Positions 11,097 to 13,536 of a stretch of DNA of 13,536 bases are shown here, one piece after another. Origin of the DNA: Chloroflexota bacterium (lineage in GTDB: Bacteria; Chloroflexota; Anaerolineae; Promineifilales; Promineifilaceae); the NCBI GenBank assembly GCA_024640485.1, contig JAHEEY010000071.1, positions 1 through 13,536 on the forward strand, given 5' to 3'. Below the pieces are notes generated by a model. The model ran no database searches. It was not told where the DNA came from and saw only the letters and a list, made by a program, of their open reading frames with translations. The translations under genes and the position numbers were made by a program. The first letter of the stretch is position 1; each line of letters starts with the position of its first letter.

Positions 11097-13536
11097 ATGG
11101 TAAAGAAATGGCGGATCTGGCTCTCCCTGATGCTGTTGAGCGTGGCGGCGCTTTTGGCACTGTCCCGTTGGCTGTTTGCCGGCCTGCCGGCGCCGGCGGC
11201 GATCGGCGATCGGCTGGCCATCCCCACCATTCGCATCACCGACCGCCATGGCCGGCTGCTGTACGATATCGTCGACGCCGAAAAAGGGCGCCAATTCCAG
11301 ATCCCCTTGGACCAGATCCCGCTGGCCCTGCGCCAGGCGACTGTCGCCACTGAAGACGGCAGCTTCTACGAAAACCCCGGTGTCGACCTGGCTGGCGTCT
11401 TGCGCGCTTTTTGGATCAACTTGCGCGGCGGAGAACTGTTGGCCGGGGGCAGTACCATCACTCAACAGGTGGCCCGTAATCTGCTGTTGGACGACGACGA
11501 ACGGATCCAGCGCACCCCTCGCCGCAAACTGCGCGAGAGCTGGCTGGCGTGGCAGTTGTCGCGAGAATTTGAGAAAGAGGAGATCCTCTCCCTCTACCTG
11601 AATCAGATGTATTACGGCGGCATGGCCTATGGGGTAGAGGCCGCCTCTCAAACCTACTTCGGCCAGCCCGCTGCTCAGCTGACTCTGGCGGAGGGCGCGC
11701 TGTTGGCCGGCCTGACCCAGGCGCCGTCTCTGTACAACCCGTTTGCCAACCCCGAGGCCGCCAAAGCGCGGCAGCTGGTGGTGTTGGAGTTGATGGTCAA
11801 AGCAGGCGATATAACCCCGGAGGAATCCGCCCAGGCGGCGCGAGAGCCGCTGCGGTACGCCTCAACCCCGTATCCGGTGAAGGCGCCTCACTTTGTGATG
11901 ATGGTAGCCGCCCAGCTTGACGGCATGTTCACCCCGGAAGAGATAGCCGCCAGCGGCGGCCTGACCGTACGCACTACCTTGAACCTCGATTGGCAGGAAC
12001 ATGCCCAGCAGCTTGCCGGGCAGCAGTTGGAGCGGCTCAACCACCCCCCTGACGGCAGCTTCAGCCACAACGCCCACAATGCCGCCGTGGTAGCTATCGA
12101 CCCCCATCAAGGGGATATCCTGGCCCTGGTGGGCAACGCCGATTATTTCGACGGCGATGTCGGTGGCGCCATCAACATGGCCATCGCCCCCCGGCAGCCC
12201 GGTTCCGCTCTGAAACCGATCATATACGCCGCCGCCATGTCTCCAGATCGGCCCCAGCCCTGGACCGCTGCCACCATGATCCCTGATGTCCGTACCGTCT
12301 TCATTACTCATGAGGGTGAGCCGTATGTGCCGGTCAACTTCTCTCGTGAGGAGCATGGTCCGGTGCTGCTGCGCCAGGCGTTGGCCTCCTCTCTCAACAT
12401 CCCGGCAGTGGCGGCGTTGGACAGCGTTGGCGTCGAGACCGCAATGAACCTGGCTGCCGATATGGGGCTCGATACCATGGGCGATCCTCAGGAGTACGAT
12501 CTCTCATTTGCCTTAGGCGGCGGCCCGGTCCGGCTGCTCGATTTGACCGCCGCTTACAGCGTCTTCGCCAACGGCGGCTCCCGCATTACCCCGCGTTCCA
12601 TCCTGGATGTGGTCGATGCTGCCGGGCAAAGCCGCTATCAGAGCCAGCCGGAAGATCTGATCCGAGTGCTGGACCAGCGCTTGGCCTGGCTGATCAGCGA
12701 CATCCTCAGCGATAACGAGGCCCGCCGCCTCTCCTTTGGCCCCAACAGCTTGCTGAAGCTGGACCGCACCGCGGCGGTGAAGACCGGCACCACCAATGAT
12801 TTCCACGATAACTGGACCGTGGGCTATACCCCCGATCTGGTGGTGGGGGTATGGGTGGGGAATGCCGACAACCAGCCGATGCGGGATGTCACCGGCATCA
12901 GCGGCGCCGGCCCTATCTGGCATCATTTCATGCGGGCGGTTTTGTCCGGTGTTCCCGAACAGCGCTTTACCCAGCCGCCCGGCCTGGTCAGGGCGGAGAT
13001 CTGCCTCATGTCTGGACTATCCCCTGGAGACGTATGTCCTTACCGGCGTAAGGAGTGGTTCCTGGCCGGCACCCAACCGACAGAAACAGACCACTTTTTT
13101 CACCGGGTAGCTTTGGACCGTTTTAGCGGCAGGTTGGCTGGTTCTCTGACCGCGCCCGCTGACCGGTTGGAACAGCTGGTGCTGGATCTCCCGCCCGTCT
13201 TCCACCCTTGGGCTAGAGCTGAAGGATTAACCCTGCTGAATGATCTGCTGCAGCGCGGTGAAGAAGGTGTCCCTGGCGCTTCGGCTCAAGGCCCATCCTT
13301 ACGCATGATCTCGCCCGACCCCCAGACCAACTATCGCATCTCAGCCGGGATGCCCTTAGACGCCCAGCAGCTCCGCTTCGAGGCCATCGGCGATGCTGGG
13401 TTTACCCAGGTAGTCCTCTGGCTTGACGGTCAGCCGCTGGCCACCCTGACCGAACCACCATACGCCGACTGGTGGCCCTTGGCCCCCGGCATTCACCAGA
13501 CCTGGGCCGAAGGGCGCTACCGCGACGGCCGGTCGG
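11097..13536 (+). CDS. pbpC: Penicillin-binding protein 1C, bifunctional (3' end outside window)
   Basis: This class A penicillin-binding protein polymerises lipid II glycan strands and cross-links peptides on the outer face of the membrane. A short basic N-terminus (Lys3, Lys4, Arg6) precedes one membrane segment at about 7-28. The GT51 transglycosylase domain has Glu86 in ATEDGSFYENPGVD and GGSTITQQ at 117-124. The transpeptidase domain has Ser370-x-x-Lys373 in PGSALKP, S432-L-N434, and KTGTTN at 562-567. The PBP1C-type tail follows: two cysteines (636 and 647), the phrase KEWFLAGTQPTETD, and a BiPBP_C domain from about 735 (ISPDPQTNY, LWLDGQPL, WWPLAPGIHQ). 813 codons are visible with no stop; the gene leaves the window inside that last domain, so only a short end should be missing. 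An in-frame GTG at 11037 would add 20 residues but would bury the basic N-terminus, so I prefer the ATG. The nearby macroglobulin is its usual partner. Confidence 0.95.
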   Translation, partial: MVKKWRIWLSLMLLSVAALLALSRWLFAGLPAPAAIGDRLAIPTIRITDRHGRLLYDIVDAEKGRQFQIPLDQIPLALRQATVATEDGSFYENPGVDLAGVLRAFWINLRGGELLAGGSTITQQVARNLLLDDDERIQRTPRRKLRESWLAWQLSREFEKEEILSLYLNQMYYGGMAYGVEAASQTYFGQPAAQLTLAEGALLAGLTQAPSLYNPFANPEAAKARQLVVLELMVKAGDITPEESAQAAREPLRYASTPYPVKAPHFVMMVAAQLDGMFTPEEIAASGGLTVRTTLNLDWQEHAQQLAGQQLERLNHPPDGSFSHNAHNAAVVAIDPHQGDILALVGNADYFDGDVGGAINMAIAPRQPGSALKPIIYAAAMSPDRPQPWTAATMIPDVRTVFITHEGEPYVPVNFSREEHGPVLLRQALASSLNIPAVAALDSVGVETAMNLAADMGLDTMGDPQEYDLSFALGGGPVRLLDLTAAYSVFANGGSRITPRSILDVVDAAGQSRYQSQPEDLIRVLDQRLAWLISDILSDNEARRLSFGPNSLLKLDRTAAVKTGTTNDFHDNWTVGYTPDLVVGVWVGNADNQPMRDVTGISGAGPIWHHFMRAVLSGVPEQRFTQPPGLVRAEICLMSGLSPGDVCPYRRKEWFLAGTQPTETDHFFHRVALDRFSGRLAGSLTAPADRLEQLVLDLPPVFHPWARAEGLTLLNDLLQRGEEGVPGASAQGPSLRMISPDPQTNYRISAGMPLDAQQLRFEAIGDAGFTQVVLWLDGQPLATLTEPPYADWWPLAPGIHQTWAEGRYRDGRS

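Noticed and set aside
1..13536. tRNA, rRNA, CRISPR, insertion sequence or phage features
   Set aside because: No cloverleaf, spaced direct repeats, transposase motifs or terminal inverted repeats with target duplications were seen in any intergenic region.

Overview
The window looks like chromosomal DNA of a free-living bacterium with fairly high GC (roughly 60% by eye) and no sign of mobile elements, CRISPR arrays or RNA genes. I infer a member of the Chloroflexota (Anaerolineae-like). The grounds are the type-2 orotidine phosphate decarboxylase, Pro/Thr-rich spacers after lipoprotein signals, a very large alpha-2-macroglobulin with N-terminal Ig-like domains, and the protein style overall. 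No ribosomal or other phylogenetic marker is present, so this assignment is tentative.

Left part (1-3034). The 3' end of pyrF (+) converges, with only 8 bases between stops, on a minus-strand Sfp-type phosphopantetheinyl transferase. A minus-strand alpha/beta hydrolase lies just upstream of the transferase and may be transcribed with it. Upstream again is a minus-strand Mut7-C protein: an N-terminal ubiquitin-like domain, then a PIN-like RNase domain and a zinc ribbon.

Middle part (3035-10227). A 320-base divergent intergenic region carries candidate overlapping promoters in both directions. To its right are two plus-strand genes for predicted lipoproteins: a PEBP (YbhB/YbcL) protein starting at TTG, and a 2034-residue alpha-2-macroglobulin with four Ig-like domains, MG domains, an intact CTEQ thioester motif and a toroid domain.

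Right part (10228-13536). A strong hairpin, apparently terminating in both directions, separates the macroglobulin from a convergent minus-strand metallo-beta-lactamase-fold hydrolase. A short divergent promoter region with a perfect 14-base palindrome leads to pbpC, a bifunctional class A penicillin-binding protein (PBP1C) that runs off the window end.

Biological theme. Macroglobulin and PBP1C genes are classic neighbours in bacteria (yfhM-pbpC in E. coli), interpreted as a protease trap that protects the cell surface paired with a wall-repair synthase. Here the pair persists but is split by an oppositely oriented hydrolase gene, and a second surface lipoprotein (PEBP) from a family that includes protease inhibitors sits just upstream. 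This surface-protection neighbourhood is the most interesting part of the window. No clearly unprecedented system is evident.
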